64,000 bases of DNA from Herminiimonas arsenitoxidans (GTDB lineage Bacteria; Pseudomonadota; Gammaproteobacteria; Burkholderiales; Burkholderiaceae_D), in assembly GCF_900130075.1 (NCBI RefSeq), contig NZ_LT671418.1, positions 1,054,001-1,118,000 of the forward strand, read 5' to 3'. The position numbers and the translations under genes are program-made. Below the pieces are notes generated by a model. It saw only the letters and a program-made list of their open reading frames with translations. It ran no database searches and was not told the origin of the DNA. Of the stretch, positions 45,396-56,191 are shown piece by piece; position 1 is the stretch's first letter; each line of letters begins with the position of its first letter.

Positions 45396-46889
45396 TTATT
45401 GGGCCAGTGGTTTGACTATCACGAATTGTGAAGAGTCGCCGCGTCGCACCAACAACAATACTATTTTCTTCGTATCGAGCTTGGCGACCAAGCCATTGAA
45501 TTGACGCGCATCTTTGATGTCGGTGTTATTCAATCGCAAAATGATGTCACCGGCACGCAAACCAGCGCGTGCAGAAGCACCGTCTGTTGATTCAACCAAG
45601 ATCCCGCCATCAATTTTCAAATCCTTGACTTGTGCTGGCGTGAGATCACTAACAACCAAGCCTAGTGCATTCGGTGCTTGCTCAGCTTTTGGTTTCTTCT
45701 CATCTTTTTTCGCGACTTTCTCTGGTTCCAGCTCCGTGACCATCATGCTCAGATCACGCGTCGCGCCTTTGCGCCATACCGTCACGGTAGAACGCGTACC
45801 TGGTTTGGTACCACCAACCAAACGCGGCAAATCACTGGTGCGCTCAATGCCGACTCCGTTGAATTTCAGAATCACGTCCCCTGCTTCCACGCCGGCTTTT
45901 TCTGCAGGGCCGCCTGGCTCAACTCGTTGCACCAATGCACCTTGTGCGCGCGCAAGACCCAAGGATTCAGCAACGTCTTTTGTTACTTCACCGATCTGTA
46001 CGCCGATACGACCACGCGTTACTTTACCGCTCGCACGCAATTGATCCGAAACACGCATAGCTTCATCGATAGGCACCGCAAATGAAATGCCCATATAGCC
46101 GCCGGAACGGCTGTAAATCTGTGAGTTGATACCGACAACTTCACCACGCATATTGATCAGTGGACCGCCGGAATTACCAGGATTAACCGCAACGTCGGTT
46201 TGAATCAAAGGCAAGTAATCACCAGTATCACGCGCCTTGGCCGAAACGATCCCGGCAGTTACCGAGTTCTCTAGTCCGAATGGTGATCCAATTGCAATCA
46301 CCCACTCGCCGACGCGTATTTTGTTCGAATCACCCATGGCCAGACGCGGTAAATTATTACCTTCAATCTTGACCACAGCGACATCAGTACGCTTATCCGC
46401 GCCGATGATTTTCGCTTTGAATTCACGCTTGTCGGTCAAGGTGACATAGACCTCATCTGCGCCATCAACCACATGCGCATTCGTCATCACATAACCGTCA
46501 GGAGAAATAATGAAACCTGAGCCAACGCCACGCGGCACTTCTTCTTCCGCATCAGGAGCGGCCTTGCCACGTCCACGCGGTGCTGGTTGCTGCTGACGCG
46601 GAGGAACAGGTGCACCGAAGAAGCGGCGGAAAAATTCCTGCATCTCTTCATCGTCGGTAGCAGCATTACCTTGCTGACTCACTTTGGCTTTTTCAGTCGT
46701 ACGAATATTCACGACTGCCGGACCGGTTTTTTCAACCAGATCGGCAAAGTCCGGCAAGTTCACGATGGCCGCTGTAGGTGCAGCCATCGCCGCTGGCGCC
46801 ATTCCTGTCGCAATCGGAATGAAAAACACGCTCGCTACAGAGAGCAAGACAGTCGACAGTTTTTTCTGAGCAGGCATGATCATTTTCAT
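45396..46889 (-). CDS. mucD: DegP/MucD-type periplasmic serine protease
   Basis: A 497-residue HtrA protease with a signal peptide (to about residue 36). The catalytic triad is seen in TNAHVVDGAD (His), RTDVAVVKIE (Asp) and NPGNSGGPL (Ser), followed by two PDZ domains (about 285-375 and 400-490). An Arg/Gln/Pro-rich linker lies near residues 93-115. It degrades or refolds damaged envelope proteins and restrains the sigma-E response. Last gene of the rpoE-rseA-rseB-mucD operon. Confidence 0.95.
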   Translation of the reverse strand: MKMIMPAQKKLSTVLLSVASVFFIPIATGMAPAAMAAPTAAIVNLPDFADLVEKTGPAVVNIRTTEKAKVSQQGNAATDDEEMQEFFRRFFGAPVPPRQQQPAPRGRGKAAPDAEEEVPRGVGSGFIISPDGYVMTNAHVVDGADEVYVTLTDKREFKAKIIGADKRTDVAVVKIEGNNLPRLAMGDSNKIRVGEWVIAIGSPFGLENSVTAGIVSAKARDTGDYLPLIQTDVAVNPGNSGGPLINMRGEVVGINSQIYSRSGGYMGISFAVPIDEAMRVSDQLRASGKVTRGRIGVQIGEVTKDVAESLGLARAQGALVQRVEPGGPAEKAGVEAGDVILKFNGVGIERTSDLPRLVGGTKPGTRSTVTVWRKGATRDLSMMVTELEPEKVAKKDEKKPKAEQAPNALGLVVSDLTPAQVKDLKIDGGILVESTDGASARAGLRAGDIILRLNNTDIKDARQFNGLVAKLDTKKIVLLLVRRGDSSQFVIVKPLAQ

Positions 46890-46908
46890 AAGCGCACCGA
46901 TATTTTAA

Positions 46909-47919
46909 TTATTTAGGTTTGAACTCAATGGAATTCGAGACTTGCTTGATCGCAGTCGCCGGAACTTCCCCAACAACTGTCAACCAGTAATCGCCCTGAC
47001 GCTTGCCGACGATATTCATCGCGCCTTGCTGCATAGAACCTTCTGTCCGGCTTTGTGTGCCTGACTCTATGAATACGGAGATCGCGGCCAGCCCATCAGA
47101 ATAAACAATTTGCGACACTTCACGCTGCGTTGGCGCTGCATTATCCGTAGCAGGCGCAGTATCTGTAATCAAGCGCTTCATTTCACGTATTTTTTTGAAA
47201 CCTGCCGGTATCTCTTTAACCGACCAGCCGGAGAGATTTGCATCACTCATCACAGCATTTTCTACGCGCCAACCATGCGTATTAGGGAAGCTAGGTTTTA
47301 CACGACTAGGATCGATATGACCGATGGACAGTTGCGTAAAAGCGATCTGTTCAACGACTTCATTCTTTTCGTTCAGCGTTTGCGCTTTCAACAACAACCC
47401 GGTCGACTTCTCCGCCCATAGCTTGTAGCCATAGCGAAGATTGTCTTTAGGTTCCAGGATAATTGCCTGACAGTCGAAACCAGCGACACGGCCAGTCTCA
47501 CCTTTTTTCAGGTTGTAGTGCTCAGCCAAATCGGTTGGATTCGCGCCCAAAATGGCTGGGAACACATCCTTCGTAATGCGTTTTTCTACACGTATCGATT
47601 TGTTTTCCGGCACATAGCAAGCAATCTCTTCATTGTTGCGTATGTATTCGCGCGGTTTACCGTCGAGGATTTCAAGTTTTTCCAGCTCGTTTTTGCCATT
47701 GAAAATATGCGTGATACGAGAAGTACGCACCTGGCTGCCTTGCTGATAAACAAAGGTGCCTGAGTAATTCAGCTTTTGAGCAGATGACTGAATTTTCTTC
47801 AGCAAAACTTGCGTATCGTGCTGTCCACTATTTGTGCCAACGTTTTCTGCATGGGCTGTAAACGCAATGACGCTAGAAAAAAGAACAACGAATCTGAGAA
47901 ATCCTAATGTTTGCCGCAT
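46909..47919 (-). CDS. rseB: Sigma-E factor regulatory protein RseB/MucB
   Basis: A 336-residue periplasmic protein with a signal peptide (to about 24). The MucB/RseB N-domain (NYSGTFVYQQGSQVRTSRITH) resembles lipoprotein carriers, and a smaller C-terminal domain follows. It protects the anti-sigma factor from cleavage and senses envelope stress such as off-pathway LPS. Only five bases separate it from rseA. Confidence 0.93.
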   Translation of the reverse strand: MRQTLGFLRFVVLFSSVIAFTAHAENVGTNSGQHDTQVLLKKIQSSAQKLNYSGTFVYQQGSQVRTSRITHIFNGKNELEKLEILDGKPREYIRNNEEIACYVPENKSIRVEKRITKDVFPAILGANPTDLAEHYNLKKGETGRVAGFDCQAIILEPKDNLRYGYKLWAEKSTGLLLKAQTLNEKNEVVEQIAFTQLSIGHIDPSRVKPSFPNTHGWRVENAVMSDANLSGWSVKEIPAGFKKIREMKRLITDTAPATDNAAPTQREVSQIVYSDGLAAISVFIESGTQSRTEGSMQQGAMNIVGKRQGDYWLTVVGEVPATAIKQVSNSIEFKPK

Positions 47920-47924
47920 ATCAG

Positions 47925-48470
47925 TTATTTGTCCGAATCAACAGCAAACGTAGCTGCGCGCGCATATTGTGCGCTGCTGTACACAGAAGGTGAAAAACGT
48001 TGATGTGCCAACAGATAGTCGTCGATGCGCGGATCGCGCAATACATCGCCGTCCTTGCTTGCAACCATAATTGTTTCTGGCGCAGCCGCTGCTGTGACAG
48101 CCGGAGCATTCGGCGTCATCATCTGTGGCACAGTCAGGAATGCGGCAACCGCGACCGCAGCCGCCATGCCAGGCATCGCGAAGCGTCTAATCGACACTTC
48201 CTTTGCCACGCTCACGCGCTTGTCTGCCGGCACCATGATGGTTGCTTCCGCATCCAAACGGGCAAACATCCGCGCAGTAAAATCAGCACTGAGTTGCGTA
48301 TTCAAATCGTCGGAACGCAAAGCGTCGCCGATTTGATGATACAGATTCCACGTATCACGCCCATCTTGCTGACGCAGCGCAGCCAAAGCGATATCTGCAT
48401 GTCCATCAGACAATTCGTTATCGGCAAAAGCAGATATTTGTTCTCGCGTCATATTCGTCGTATTCATCAC
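47925..48470 (-). CDS. rseA: Anti-sigma-E factor RseA/MucA
   Basis: A 181-residue single-pass inner-membrane protein. The cytoplasmic RseA N-domain (ISAFADNELSDGHADIALAALRQQD ... WNLYHQIGDALR) binds sigma-E. One TM helix lies near 103-121, then a short periplasmic part. Either of two adjacent ATG codons may be the start. Confidence 0.92.
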   Translation of the reverse strand: MMNTTNMTREQISAFADNELSDGHADIALAALRQQDGRDTWNLYHQIGDALRSDDLNTQLSADFTARMFARLDAEATIMVPADKRVSVAKEVSIRRFAMPGMAAAVAVAAFLTVPQMMTPNAPAVTAAAAPETIMVASKDGDVLRDPRIDDYLLAHQRFSPSVYSSAQYARAATFAVDSDK

Positions 48471-48533
48471 TACCTCGAAAAAATTAAGGCTACCCCTATA
48501 ACTTGCAGCAAAAAGCGCTTCTTTATTTATTTT

Positions 48534-49136
48534 TCACCAACGTTTATCGAGTGCCGTATCCAGCAACGGCCTTAATTTTTCAGAGATGGCTTCGCGCGCC
48601 CGGAATATCCGGCTGCGCACCGTGCCGATAGGGCAACCCATCGACTCAGCTATCTCGTCGTAACTCAATCCTTCGATCTCTCGCAACGTAATCGCCATAC
48701 GTAACTCTTCAGGCAACTCTTCCATCGCAACATTCAAAGTCTGCGCGATTTGCTTTGTTGCCAACAACGATTCCGGTGTGTTGATATCTCTTAGGTGGTC
48801 TCCGTCGTCAAAAGTTTCTGCTTCTTCGACATCTGCTTCAGTTGATGTCGGCGCACGACGGCCTTGGGTGACCAAATAATTTTTTGCGGTGTTGATACCG
48901 ATGCGATATAGCCAGGTATAAAACGCAGAATCGCCGCGAAACTGCGGCAAGGCACGATACGCTTTGATAAATGCTTCCTGTACAACATCTTCAGCCTCAG
49001 CCTGGTCGCGGACAAGCCGCGAGACCAGTCGCATCAGTTTCCGTTGGTACTTGATCACTAGCAGCTCGAAAGCTTTTTTGTCACCGCGTTGTACACGCTC
49101 GACAAGTAGCTGATCAATATCGCGTTCTGTCGTCAA
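48534..49136 (-). CDS. rpoE: Extracytoplasmic-function sigma factor RpoE/AlgU
   Basis: A 200-residue ECF sigma factor with region 2 (QAEAEDVVQEAFIKAYRALPQF) and region 4 (LPEELRMAITLREIEGLSYDEIAESMGCPIGTVRSRIFRAR). It directs the envelope stress response and heads the rseA-rseB-mucD operon. A possible sigma-E type promoter lies upstream (49178-49206). Confidence 0.96.
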   Translation of the reverse strand: MTTERDIDQLLVERVQRGDKKAFELLVIKYQRKLMRLVSRLVRDQAEAEDVVQEAFIKAYRALPQFRGDSAFYTWLYRIGINTAKNYLVTQGRRAPTSTEADVEEAETFDDGDHLRDINTPESLLATKQIAQTLNVAMEELPEELRMAITLREIEGLSYDEIAESMGCPIGTVRSRIFRAREAISEKLRPLLDTALDKRW

Positions 49137-49177
49137 TCCATTCCCTTGTTATTTTGCAACACGCACGCGGTTCGCAT

Positions 49178-49206
49178 TATTGACTAAGCGAAACTTGGTT
49201 TGGTTC
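49178..49206 (-). promoter_or_regulatory. Possible sigma-E-type autoregulated promoter of rpoE
   Basis: On the minus strand a GAACCA box (49201-49206), 17 bases, then TCAATA (49178-49183). This is close to, but not a full match for, the GAACTT/TCTRA sigma-E consensus. It is placed about 42 bases before the start codon. Confidence 0.3.
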
Positions 49207-49219
49207 AAAATTTTCAAAA

Positions 49220-49714
49220 TTAATTCTCGTCGATATACCGATTATCGACATCTGCATGACGCATGACTATCCAGCGACACGCTACCAATAATGCCCTGAA
49301 ACTTTCTTTTGTTACTGAGTCCGGCAAAATCACCACCGAGTGAATTTGCTGTTTTTCGTTTTGTAGACGTAAGAGTAACAAACTTGACCACAATGTGGAG
49401 TCTGCCAGCAAATACACTAGCTCGCCCTGCCCTACACCAACCGGATCATTCTTCTGCAAAACAACAAGCCGAATCTGCCCAGTGCCAGATATGTGCACCT
49501 CATATGCGCCTCTGCTCTTCAAGGTGCGCAAGAATACATAAGCCCCAACCACCACGCATACAGAGGCGACAACAGCTCTTGCTGCGCTAGAGATATCCCC
49601 AACGCCACCCAAAAGCACAATACCGGCAATAACGAATAAAGCGACACACATGCCACCTATCAGCCAAGATAATAATCTGGACTGATTGATAACGGTAGAA
49701 ACCGCAATAGACAT
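49220..49714 (-). CDS. YgfX-like membrane protein
   Basis: A 164-residue protein with two membrane helices (about 15-37 and 43-62) followed by a cytoplasmic beta-rich domain with a WSSLLLLRLQ segment and a C-terminal WIVMRH motif. These features recall YgfX/CptA. The gene lies between fabF and rpoE, where a YgfX-like gene is common in Burkholderiales. Function not established here. Confidence 0.65.
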   Translation of the reverse strand: MSIAVSTVINQSRLLSWLIGGMCVALFVIAGIVLLGGVGDISSAARAVVASVCVVVGAYVFLRTLKSRGAYEVHISGTGQIRLVVLQKNDPVGVGQGELVYLLADSTLWSSLLLLRLQNEKQQIHSVVILPDSVTKESFRALLVACRWIVMRHADVDNRYIDEN

Positions 49715-49730
49715 CTGGGGGAATAAGTAA

Positions 49731-49765
49731 AAAATCCGATTACCCTTACGGGATAATCGGATTTT
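49731..49765. terminator. Terminator after fabF
   Basis: A 12-bp stem AAAATCCGATTA/TAATCGGATTTT with an 11-base loop, followed on the minus strand by further T. It lies just after the fabF stop and marks the end of the fatty-acid operon. Confidence 0.85.
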
Positions 49766-49767
49766 GA

Positions 49768-51009
49768 TCAGACTTTAGCAAAAATCAAGGTACCGTTCGT
49801 ACCGCCAAAACCGAAGTTATTTTTCATGGCGTACTGAATCGGAATCTCGCGCGCCGTATTGGCACAGTAATCGAGATCGCATTCCGGATCCTGATTGATG
49901 ATGTTAATCGTCGGCGGAGAAATCTGGTGATGTATAGCGAGAACGGTGAATACCGACTCAAGTCCACCAGCACCTCCAAGCAAATGCCCTGTCATCGATT
50001 TGGTCGAGTTGACAGTCAATTTCTTCGCATGCGCACCAAATGCAGCTTTCACTGCCTCTGTTTCGTTTTTATCGCCTAATGGCGTCGATGTGCCGTGTGC
50101 ATTCAGATATTGCACTTGATCAGGAGCGATTTCCGCGCTCTTCAATGCGTTAGCCATACTGCGACGTGGACCGTCCATGTTTGGCGCAGTGATATGGTAG
50201 GCATCGCCACTCATACCAAAACCGACCAACTCAGCATAGATTTTCGCACCGCGTGCTTTCGCATGCTCGTACTCTTCCAGCACCATCACGCCAGCGCCTT
50301 CACCCAAGACAAAGCCATCGCGGTCTTTATCCCAAGGACGTGAAGCCGTTGCCGGATCATCGTTACGGGAAGACAACGCGCGCGCCGAGGCGAAACCGCC
50401 CAAGCCCAATGGCGAAATCGTGGACTCTGCACCACCGGCAATCATGACGTCTGCATCACCGTATTCGATCATGCGACCGGCAGCGCCGATCGAATGCAAA
50501 CCAGTGGTACATGCCGTTACGATCGCCAAGTTCGGACCCTTCAGACCATAAATGATCGAAAGATGGCCGGAAATCATATTGATAATCGACGCAGGTACAA
50601 AGAATGGGCTGATACGACGCGGGCCGCGGTTAACCAGTTCGGCGTGTGTATCTTCGATCAGCGGCAAGCCACCGATACCCGAACCGACGATCACACCGAT
50701 ACGCTCAGCATTTTCTTCGGTCACAACCAAACCACTGTCGCGCATTGCCTGCATGCCAGCTGCCACGCCGTAATGGATAAAGGTATCCATGTGACGGGCT
50801 TCTTTACCGGGGATGTAATCCTCGATATTGAAGTTTTTTACTTCTCCAGCAAAATGCGTGCTGAAGGGCGTCGCATCAAACTTAGTGATGGTCGCAATTC
50901 CGGATTGCCCTGCAAGTACGGCACTCCATGCGTCCGCAACAGAGTTGCCAACGGGGGAAATACAACCAAGACCAGTGACGACGACACGACGTTTACTCGA
51001 GCGGCTCAA
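49768..51009 (-). CDS. fabF: Beta-ketoacyl-ACP synthase II (FabF)
   Basis: A 413-residue condensing enzyme that elongates acyl-ACP. The catalytic Cys is in [13 protein letters not shown] (about 164), His in [11 protein letters not shown] (about 304) and His in [11 protein letters not shown] (about 341). It follows acpP after 29 bases and ends the fab operon. Confidence 0.97.
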   Translation of the reverse strand: MSRSSKRRVVVTGLGCISPVGNSVADAWSAVLAGQSGIATITKFDATPFSTHFAGEVKNFNIEDYIPGKEARHMDTFIHYGVAAGMQAMRDSGLVVTEENAERIGVIVGSGIGGLPLIEDTHAELVNRGPRRISPFFVPASIINMISGHLSIIYGLKGPNLAIVTACTTGLHSIGAAGRMIEYGDADVMIAGGAESTISPLGLGGFASARALSSRNDDPATASRPWDKDRDGFVLGEGAGVMVLEEYEHAKARGAKIYAELVGFGMSGDAYHITAPNMDGPRRSMANALKSAEIAPDQVQYLNAHGTSTPLGDKNETEAVKAAFGAHAKKLTVNSTKSMTGHLLGGAGGLESVFTVLAIHHQISPPTINIINQDPECDLDYCANTAREIPIQYAMKNNFGFGGTNGTLIFAKV

Positions 51010-51038
51010 GCAATTCTCCTAGAGTCGTTCAAAACAAC

Positions 51039-51281
51039 TTACGCTGCTTTTACGTGTGCCTTGGCGTAATCAATCGCCTGCTGCACTGTTGTGATTTTTT
51101 CTGCTTGTTCGTCAGGGATTTCCATTTCGAATTCGTCTTCGAGTGCCATCACCAATTCGACTGTGTCGAGGGAATCAGCACCCAGATCGTCAACGAACGA
51201 CGATTCGATTTTGATGTCTGCTTCGGCGACGCCCAATTGTTCAGCGACGATTTTCTTAACGCGTTGTTCGATATCCGACAT
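51039..51281 (-). CDS. acpP: Acyl carrier protein AcpP
   Basis: An 80-residue acidic four-helix carrier. The phosphopantetheine-bearing Ser is in [20 protein letters not shown] (about residue 37). It is modified by AcpS (37545-37937) and carries growing fatty acids between the neighbouring Fab enzymes. Confidence 0.97.
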   Translation of the reverse strand: MSDIEQRVKKIVAEQLGVAEADIKIESSFVDDLGADSLDTVELVMALEDEFEMEIPDEQAEKITTVQQAIDYAKAHVKAA

Positions 51282-51407
51282 GTTTTAACTCCAATGGGTG
51301 GTTACAGAAAGTGCGCGCATTTTAGCAGGTTTGCGCACTGAAAATTCATTTTTAGCTTTTGTCATCAAGAAAGCTGAAACTTCGGCTAAAAGTGACTAAT
51401 TACAAAC

Positions 51408-52151
51408 TTAGTTCATGTACATACCGCCGTTGACATGCAACGTGGTACCAGTAATGTAACTCGCTTGAGGCGAAGCAAGGAAGCTAACCGCCGAAGCGAT
51501 GTCTTCCGGCAAGCCCAAACGTCCTAACGGAACTTGTTGCAGCAAGGCAGCAATTTGCTGCTCGCTCAAGGTTTTGGTCATATCTGTATCAATAAAACCG
51601 GGAGCCACGCAATTAACAGTAATGTTGCGACTACCGATCTCACGAGCAAGAGCACGACTCATGCCAGCGACGCCCGCTTTTGCTGCAGCATAATTCATTT
51701 GACCTGCATTGCCGGACGAACCGACAACCGATGTAATGTTGATAATACGACCGGTTTTAGCCTTCATCATGCCGCGCAATACCGCACGGGACAAGCGCGC
51801 AACTGAAGTCAGATTCGTCGCAATGACGCTATCCCACTCCTCGTCCTTCATGCGCATCGCCAGTTGATCCTGGGTAATACCGGCATTATTGACGAGAATG
51901 CTGACTGCGCCAAATTCCTTCTGGATTTCATCGATCAGTGCAACCGAGCGTGCTGCGTCATTGACGTCCAGCACTACACCTTTGCCACCGCTACCCAAGT
52001 ACTCGGAAATCGCACTGGCGCCGGATTCCGACGTCGCAGTGCCGATGACCTTGGCACCCAGCTTTGCCAGTTCTTGTGCAATTGCACGACCGATACCGCG
52101 CGAGGCGCCGGTTACCAGAGCTATTTGGCCTGTCAAATCAACTGTAGTCAT
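51408..52151 (-). CDS. fabG: 3-oxoacyl-ACP reductase FabG
   Basis: A 247-residue short-chain dehydrogenase with the NADPH motif TGASRGIGRAIA, NNAGITQDQL, catalytic Ser in NITSVVGSSGNAGQ, and YAAAK with Tyr and Lys. It shares one base with the end of fabD (TAATG-type coupling). Confidence 0.97.
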   Translation of the reverse strand: MTTVDLTGQIALVTGASRGIGRAIAQELAKLGAKVIGTATSESGASAISEYLGSGGKGVVLDVNDAARSVALIDEIQKEFGAVSILVNNAGITQDQLAMRMKDEEWDSVIATNLTSVARLSRAVLRGMMKAKTGRIINITSVVGSSGNAGQMNYAAAKAGVAGMSRALAREIGSRNITVNCVAPGFIDTDMTKTLSEQQIAALLQQVPLGRLGLPEDIASAVSFLASPQASYITGTTLHVNGGMYMN

Positions 52152-53083
52152 TATTTCAAGAGCTCCAAAACAGCGTCCAACGACGCTTGATCAACAATCG
52201 CGTGACCGGTCAATTCACCGTTAATACGCTTGGTCAAACCTGCCAGCACTTTACCAGGGCCGCACTCCACGACATCCGTGACACCTTCTGCTGCCATTTT
52301 TTGCACAGATTCAACCCAGCGCACCGGATTGGCGGCCTGACGTACCAGCGCATCTTTGATGCCATTCACATCGCTGACAATCGCGACATCAACGTTATTG
52401 ATCAATGGAATCTGCGGCGTATTGAAAGCAAGTGTTGCCATGTGTTCACGCAAACGATCCGATGCCGGCTTCAACAATGAAGAATGGAACGGCGCAGAAA
52501 CAGGCAAGATCAAGGCACGTTTAGCACCTTTGGCTTTCGCTATTTCACAAGCACGCTCAATCGCAGCTTTATGGCCGGCAATCACGACTTGCGCTGGCGC
52601 ATTGAAGTTAACTGCTTCGACGATATCGCCCTGAGCCGCTTCTACGCATACTGCGAGCACGTCTGCATCAGACAAGCCCAGAATAGCCGCCATACCGCCC
52701 TGACCGACAGGAACCGCTTCCTGCATGGCTTTGGCGCGAAAACGCACCAGCGGCACAGCGTCCTTGAATGGAATCACGCCTGCAGCAACCAACGCCGAAT
52801 ATTCACCCAGGCTATGACCTGCAACGAGTGCAGGAATCTTGCCGCCTGCAGCTATCCATGCGCGATACATCGCGACGGCGGCAGTCAGCATGACAGGTTG
52901 AGTATTGGTAGTCAGGTCCAGCTCTTCCTTCGGGCCTTCGGAAATTAATTTGGCGAGATCGAACTGCAATGCGTCTGATGCTTCAGCCAACGTTTGCTGC
53001 ACAACTGCGTTGTCAGCGAAACCGTTGAGCATGCCGATCGCTTGCGACCCTTGCCCTGGAAAAACGAATGCGAATTTGCTCAT
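52151..53083 (-). CDS. fabD: Malonyl-CoA:ACP transacylase FabD
   Basis: A 310-residue acyltransferase with FPGQGSQAIGM at the N-terminus, nucleophile Ser in GHSLGEYSALVAAG (about 92) and His in PVSAPFHSSLL (about 201). It supplies malonyl-ACP to FabH and FabF. Confidence 0.97.
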   Translation of the reverse strand: MSKFAFVFPGQGSQAIGMLNGFADNAVVQQTLAEASDALQFDLAKLISEGPKEELDLTTNTQPVMLTAAVAMYRAWIAAGGKIPALVAGHSLGEYSALVAAGVIPFKDAVPLVRFRAKAMQEAVPVGQGGMAAILGLSDADVLAVCVEAAQGDIVEAVNFNAPAQVVIAGHKAAIERACEIAKAKGAKRALILPVSAPFHSSLLKPASDRLREHMATLAFNTPQIPLINNVDVAIVSDVNGIKDALVRQAANPVRWVESVQKMAAEGVTDVVECGPGKVLAGLTKRINGELTGHAIVDQASLDAVLELLK

Positions 53084-53134
53084 GCTTGTTTTCTAGTTTT
53101 AATTAAAAAATGATTTGCATCCCTGTCTCGGGGA

Positions 53135-54121
53135 TTACATCCGTGCCAGCACCGCGCCCCAAGTGAAGCCGCCGCCAACACCTTCCATCATGACATTCTG
53201 GCCTGGCTTGATACGACCATCGCGCACACCGACATCCAGCGCCAATGGAATCGATGCAGCAGATGTATTGCCATGCTGATCAACCGTCACAATCATCTTG
53301 TCCATGCTGAGACCGAGTTTTTTGGCCGTCCCCTGCATGATGCGGATATTGGCTTGGTGCGGCACGATCCAATCCACTTCGGATGCATCCATTTTCGCCA
53401 GTTGTAAGGCTTCGTTGGCAACTCTGTCCAGCAATCCGATCGCCAGCTTGAATACCGCCTGACCATCCATATACATAAAGGCGCTGCCTTCCAGCACGCC
53501 ATTACTGATTCTTCCAGGTCCGCAGAGAATATCGCCATAGCTGCCGTTTGCATGCAAGCTGGTCGCCAGCACGCCAGGCTCCTCGGATGCACTCAAGACG
53601 ACCGCACCGGAACCGTCGCCGAACAAGACGCAAGTCGTTCTATCCTTGAAATCGATGATGCGCGAAAATACCTCAGCACCGATCACCAGCACTTTTTTAT
53701 GTGAGCCAGACTTGATGAACTTGTCAGCAGTCGACAACGCGTAGACAAAACCGCTGCACACCGCTTGCACATCGACAGCAGCACATTCATTCGTGATGCC
53801 CAACTTGCGTTGCACCACGCATGCAGTACTCGGAAAACCACCAAAAAAGTCAGGCGTCGAAGTCGCCAAAATAATCAGGTCGATATCATTCGGTGCCAAT
53901 TGCGCCATATCCAGCGCACGTTTTGCCGCTTCAACCGCCAGGTCACTCGACTGCATATCCGCATCGGCGTAATGACGTGCAGCAATCCCGCTGCGAGAAA
54001 CGATCCATTCGTCGGATGTTTCTATGCCATCACGAGCAAGACGCTCTATTAAATCCTGATTGGTGACACGTTGTGGCGGCAGATAACTGCCGGTACCGAT
54101 AATTTTGCTATAGAGAGTCAT
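53135..54121 (-). CDS. fabH: Beta-ketoacyl-ACP synthase III (FabH)
   Basis: A 328-residue enzyme that starts fatty-acid chains. The catalytic Cys is in [12 protein letters not shown] (about 122), His in [10 protein letters not shown] (about 255) and Asn in [11 protein letters not shown] (about 285). The start at 54121 matches the family N-terminus [13 protein letters not shown]; a longer frame to 54208 overlaps plsX and is unlikely. Confidence 0.97.
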   Translation of the reverse strand: MTLYSKIIGTGSYLPPQRVTNQDLIERLARDGIETSDEWIVSRSGIAARHYADADMQSSDLAVEAAKRALDMAQLAPNDIDLIILATSTPDFFGGFPSTACVVQRKLGITNECAAVDVQAVCSGFVYALSTADKFIKSGSHKKVLVIGAEVFSRIIDFKDRTTCVLFGDGSGAVVLSASEEPGVLATSLHANGSYGDILCGPGRISNGVLEGSAFMYMDGQAVFKLAIGLLDRVANEALQLAKMDASEVDWIVPHQANIRIMQGTAKKLGLSMDKMIVTVDQHGNTSAASIPLALDVGVRDGRIKPGQNVMMEGVGGGFTWGAVLARM

Positions 54122-54134
54122 GCGATTTTCTATT

Positions 54135-55211
54135 CTATTGTTCTGTTGTGGCACTAACCGAGTCTTCAGAAGACGAGGCCAAAGTTGATTGCGGCATGAG
54201 ATCGGCAATTTTTGTCGAAATACGCGTCAGCACATCATATTTGGCAGCATCGAATGCGCGTTTTATGGCCCACTGATAACCGTAGGCATCAGCACCGCCA
54301 TGGCTTTTGAATACCAAGCCGCGCAGACCCAGCAAACTGCCGCCATTGTAGCGAGAAGGATTCATTCGTTGTGAAATTGCTTTCAATGCACCGCGTGCAA
54401 TCAAAGCACCCAACATGGTCAAAGGAGTACGCTTGAATTCGGTCGTCAGCACGCTTTTGACAAAGCGACCCAAGCCTTCCGATGCCTTCAAGGTGACATT
54501 GCCGACAAAGCCATCGCACACGACGATATCCGTCGTACCTTTAAAGATATCGTTGCCTTCGACATTGCCGTAGAAATTCAACGTCCCTTTTTCATGATCA
54601 GCACGCAGCAAGACAGCTGTCTGCTTGACGACGTCATTACCTTTGATATCTTCTTCGCCGACATTGAGCAAACCGACCGTTGGTCTTGGCTTGCCTTCCA
54701 TCGCCGATACCAGCGCAGAACCCATCAATGCAAATTGATGCAAATGCTGCGGCTCGCAATCGACGTTGGCGCCGAGATCGAGCATATAGGTAGGACCGTC
54801 TTTTTGATTGGGGAGTATGCTGCAAATGGCCGGACGATTAACACCAGGGATCGTCTTGAGCACGTAACGCGAGATCGCCATCAAGGCACCCGTGTTACCG
54901 GCAGAGACGCATGCGTCCGCCTGCCCTTGCTTGACCAGATTGATGGCGACACGCATAGAAGAATCCTTCTTGCGGCGCAATGCAACTTCCAGAGGATCGT
55001 CCATAGTCACGACTTCGGTCGCGTTCACGATCGATAGACGTGGATGCCCACTTGCCTTGTGTTTTTTCAGTTCGGCCAAAAGCTGATCTTCCAGCCCGAC
55101 TAAAATCAGCTCGGCATCTGGCTCGCTTTTGACAAACGAAATAGCAGCAGGAATGGTGACTGAGGGGCCGTGATCGCCACCCATACAGTCGATAGATATT
55201 TTAATTGTCAT
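54135..55211 (-). CDS. plsX: Phosphate acyltransferase PlsX
   Basis: A 358-residue enzyme that converts acyl-ACP to acyl-phosphate for phospholipid synthesis. Family motifs are [12 protein letters not shown] at the start and [33 protein letters not shown] further on. It links fatty-acid to phospholipid synthesis ahead of fabH. Confidence 0.97.
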   Translation of the reverse strand: MTIKISIDCMGGDHGPSVTIPAAISFVKSEPDAELILVGLEDQLLAELKKHKASGHPRLSIVNATEVVTMDDPLEVALRRKKDSSMRVAINLVKQGQADACVSAGNTGALMAISRYVLKTIPGVNRPAICSILPNQKDGPTYMLDLGANVDCEPQHLHQFALMGSALVSAMEGKPRPTVGLLNVGEEDIKGNDVVKQTAVLLRADHEKGTLNFYGNVEGNDIFKGTTDIVVCDGFVGNVTLKASEGLGRFVKSVLTTEFKRTPLTMLGALIARGALKAISQRMNPSRYNGGSLLGLRGLVFKSHGGADAYGYQWAIKRAFDAAKYDVLTRISTKIADLMPQSTLASSSEDSVSATTEQ

Positions 55212-55298
55212 TGGATTGACTCAGGGCCTCACTCTAACCGCATTATGGGCCAGATTCAGCTTGATTCAAAATGACGGAATGTGCTGGATTAGCATATT

Positions 55299-55333
55299 AA
55301 AAAACGGCGCAAAGTCATGAACTTACCGCGCCG
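55299..55333 (-). terminator. Terminator-like hairpin after rpmF
   Basis: On the minus strand CGGCGC pairs with GCGCCG around a 17-base loop and is followed by TTTTTTAAT. It probably lowers read-through from the ribosomal protein gene into plsX-fab. Confidence 0.7.
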
Positions 55334-55358
55334 CTTTCTGTGCCTGAAAGACGAATGA

Positions 55359-55541
55359 TTATTCGTCGTTTTTGGTTTTCAGGACTTTACGACCACGATA
55401 AAAGCCGTTAGGGCTGATATGGTGACGCATGTGTGTTTCACCGGTGGTTTGCTCAACGCTCAGTTGCGGAGCAACCAGGAAGTCGTGCGAACGGTGCATA
55501 CCGCGTTTCGACGGTGTCTTTTTGTTTTGTTGAACAGCCAT
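55359..55541 (-). CDS. rpmF: 50S ribosomal protein L32 (RpmF)
   Basis: A 60-residue basic protein beginning [19 protein letters not shown], typical of L32, without the zinc-binding Cys set seen in some homologues. It follows the DUF177 gene as in most proteobacteria. Confidence 0.97.
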   Translation of the reverse strand: MAVQQNKKTPSKRGMHRSHDFLVAPQLSVEQTTGETHMRHHISPNGFYRGRKVLKTKNDE

Positions 55542-55665
55542 GATAACTCCTAAACCTTAAGTTCTAAAATTCTAACACATCCGTTTTGCAAACTCACGGC
55601 AAAACCGATAATCCTTACTACAAAATCTCAATATGCCCGCTTAAGGCCTCACAGCTGCAGCGAAT

Positions 55666-56163
55666 CTATTGCTTCATACCTTTCAGCACATCAAAAGGCG
55701 ATGGTTTTCTTGCATTCATCGCACTCTCAACTGCTGCATTGTCTGGACACACATCGTGCTTAGGCGCCAGAGGAATCGCTAACAAAGCCTCATCCTCAAT
55801 CAGATCACTGACATTTAAAGTCTTTGAACCAACAATCACGTCTATGGTGTCGTCTGCCAGCAACGCGTCAATTTCATCAGCGTGCTCATCGTTTTTTGCA
55901 AGAATCAGCACTGATTCCGATGCAATATCGAGTTTCAGTGGCGTCATGCAACGCTGACACATCAAATGAATTGAGCCGGATACCGACATAATCAATTGCG
56001 GATGACCAAGTCCATCTGAACCACCCAACAAAGACCAATGCAGCGATGCAGGCATATTTACGGATTCTGCAGCAAGCCGCGGCAAATCAGCGATAGCAAC
56101 GTCGCCTTCACGCTGCTCTCTAAGCCGACTGAACTCGAAGGCATCAATTACAAAAGCATTCAT
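55666..56163 (-). CDS. yceD: DUF177/YceD family protein
   Basis: A 165-residue protein of the YceD family, linked to 23S rRNA accumulation. It has CQRCMTPLKLDI near residue 90 and the C-terminal CPDNAAVESAMNARKPSPFDVLKGMK typical of the family, which directly precedes rpmF. Its promoter is the strong candidate at 56192-56221. Confidence 0.9.
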   Translation of the reverse strand: MNAFVIDAFEFSRLREQREGDVAIADLPRLAAESVNMPASLHWSLLGGSDGLGHPQLIMSVSGSIHLMCQRCMTPLKLDIASESVLILAKNDEHADEIDALLADDTIDVIVGSKTLNVSDLIEDEALLAIPLAPKHDVCPDNAAVESAMNARKPSPFDVLKGMKQ

Positions 56164-56191
56164 AGGCTAAGCCGAACCCGGAAAACCTGCG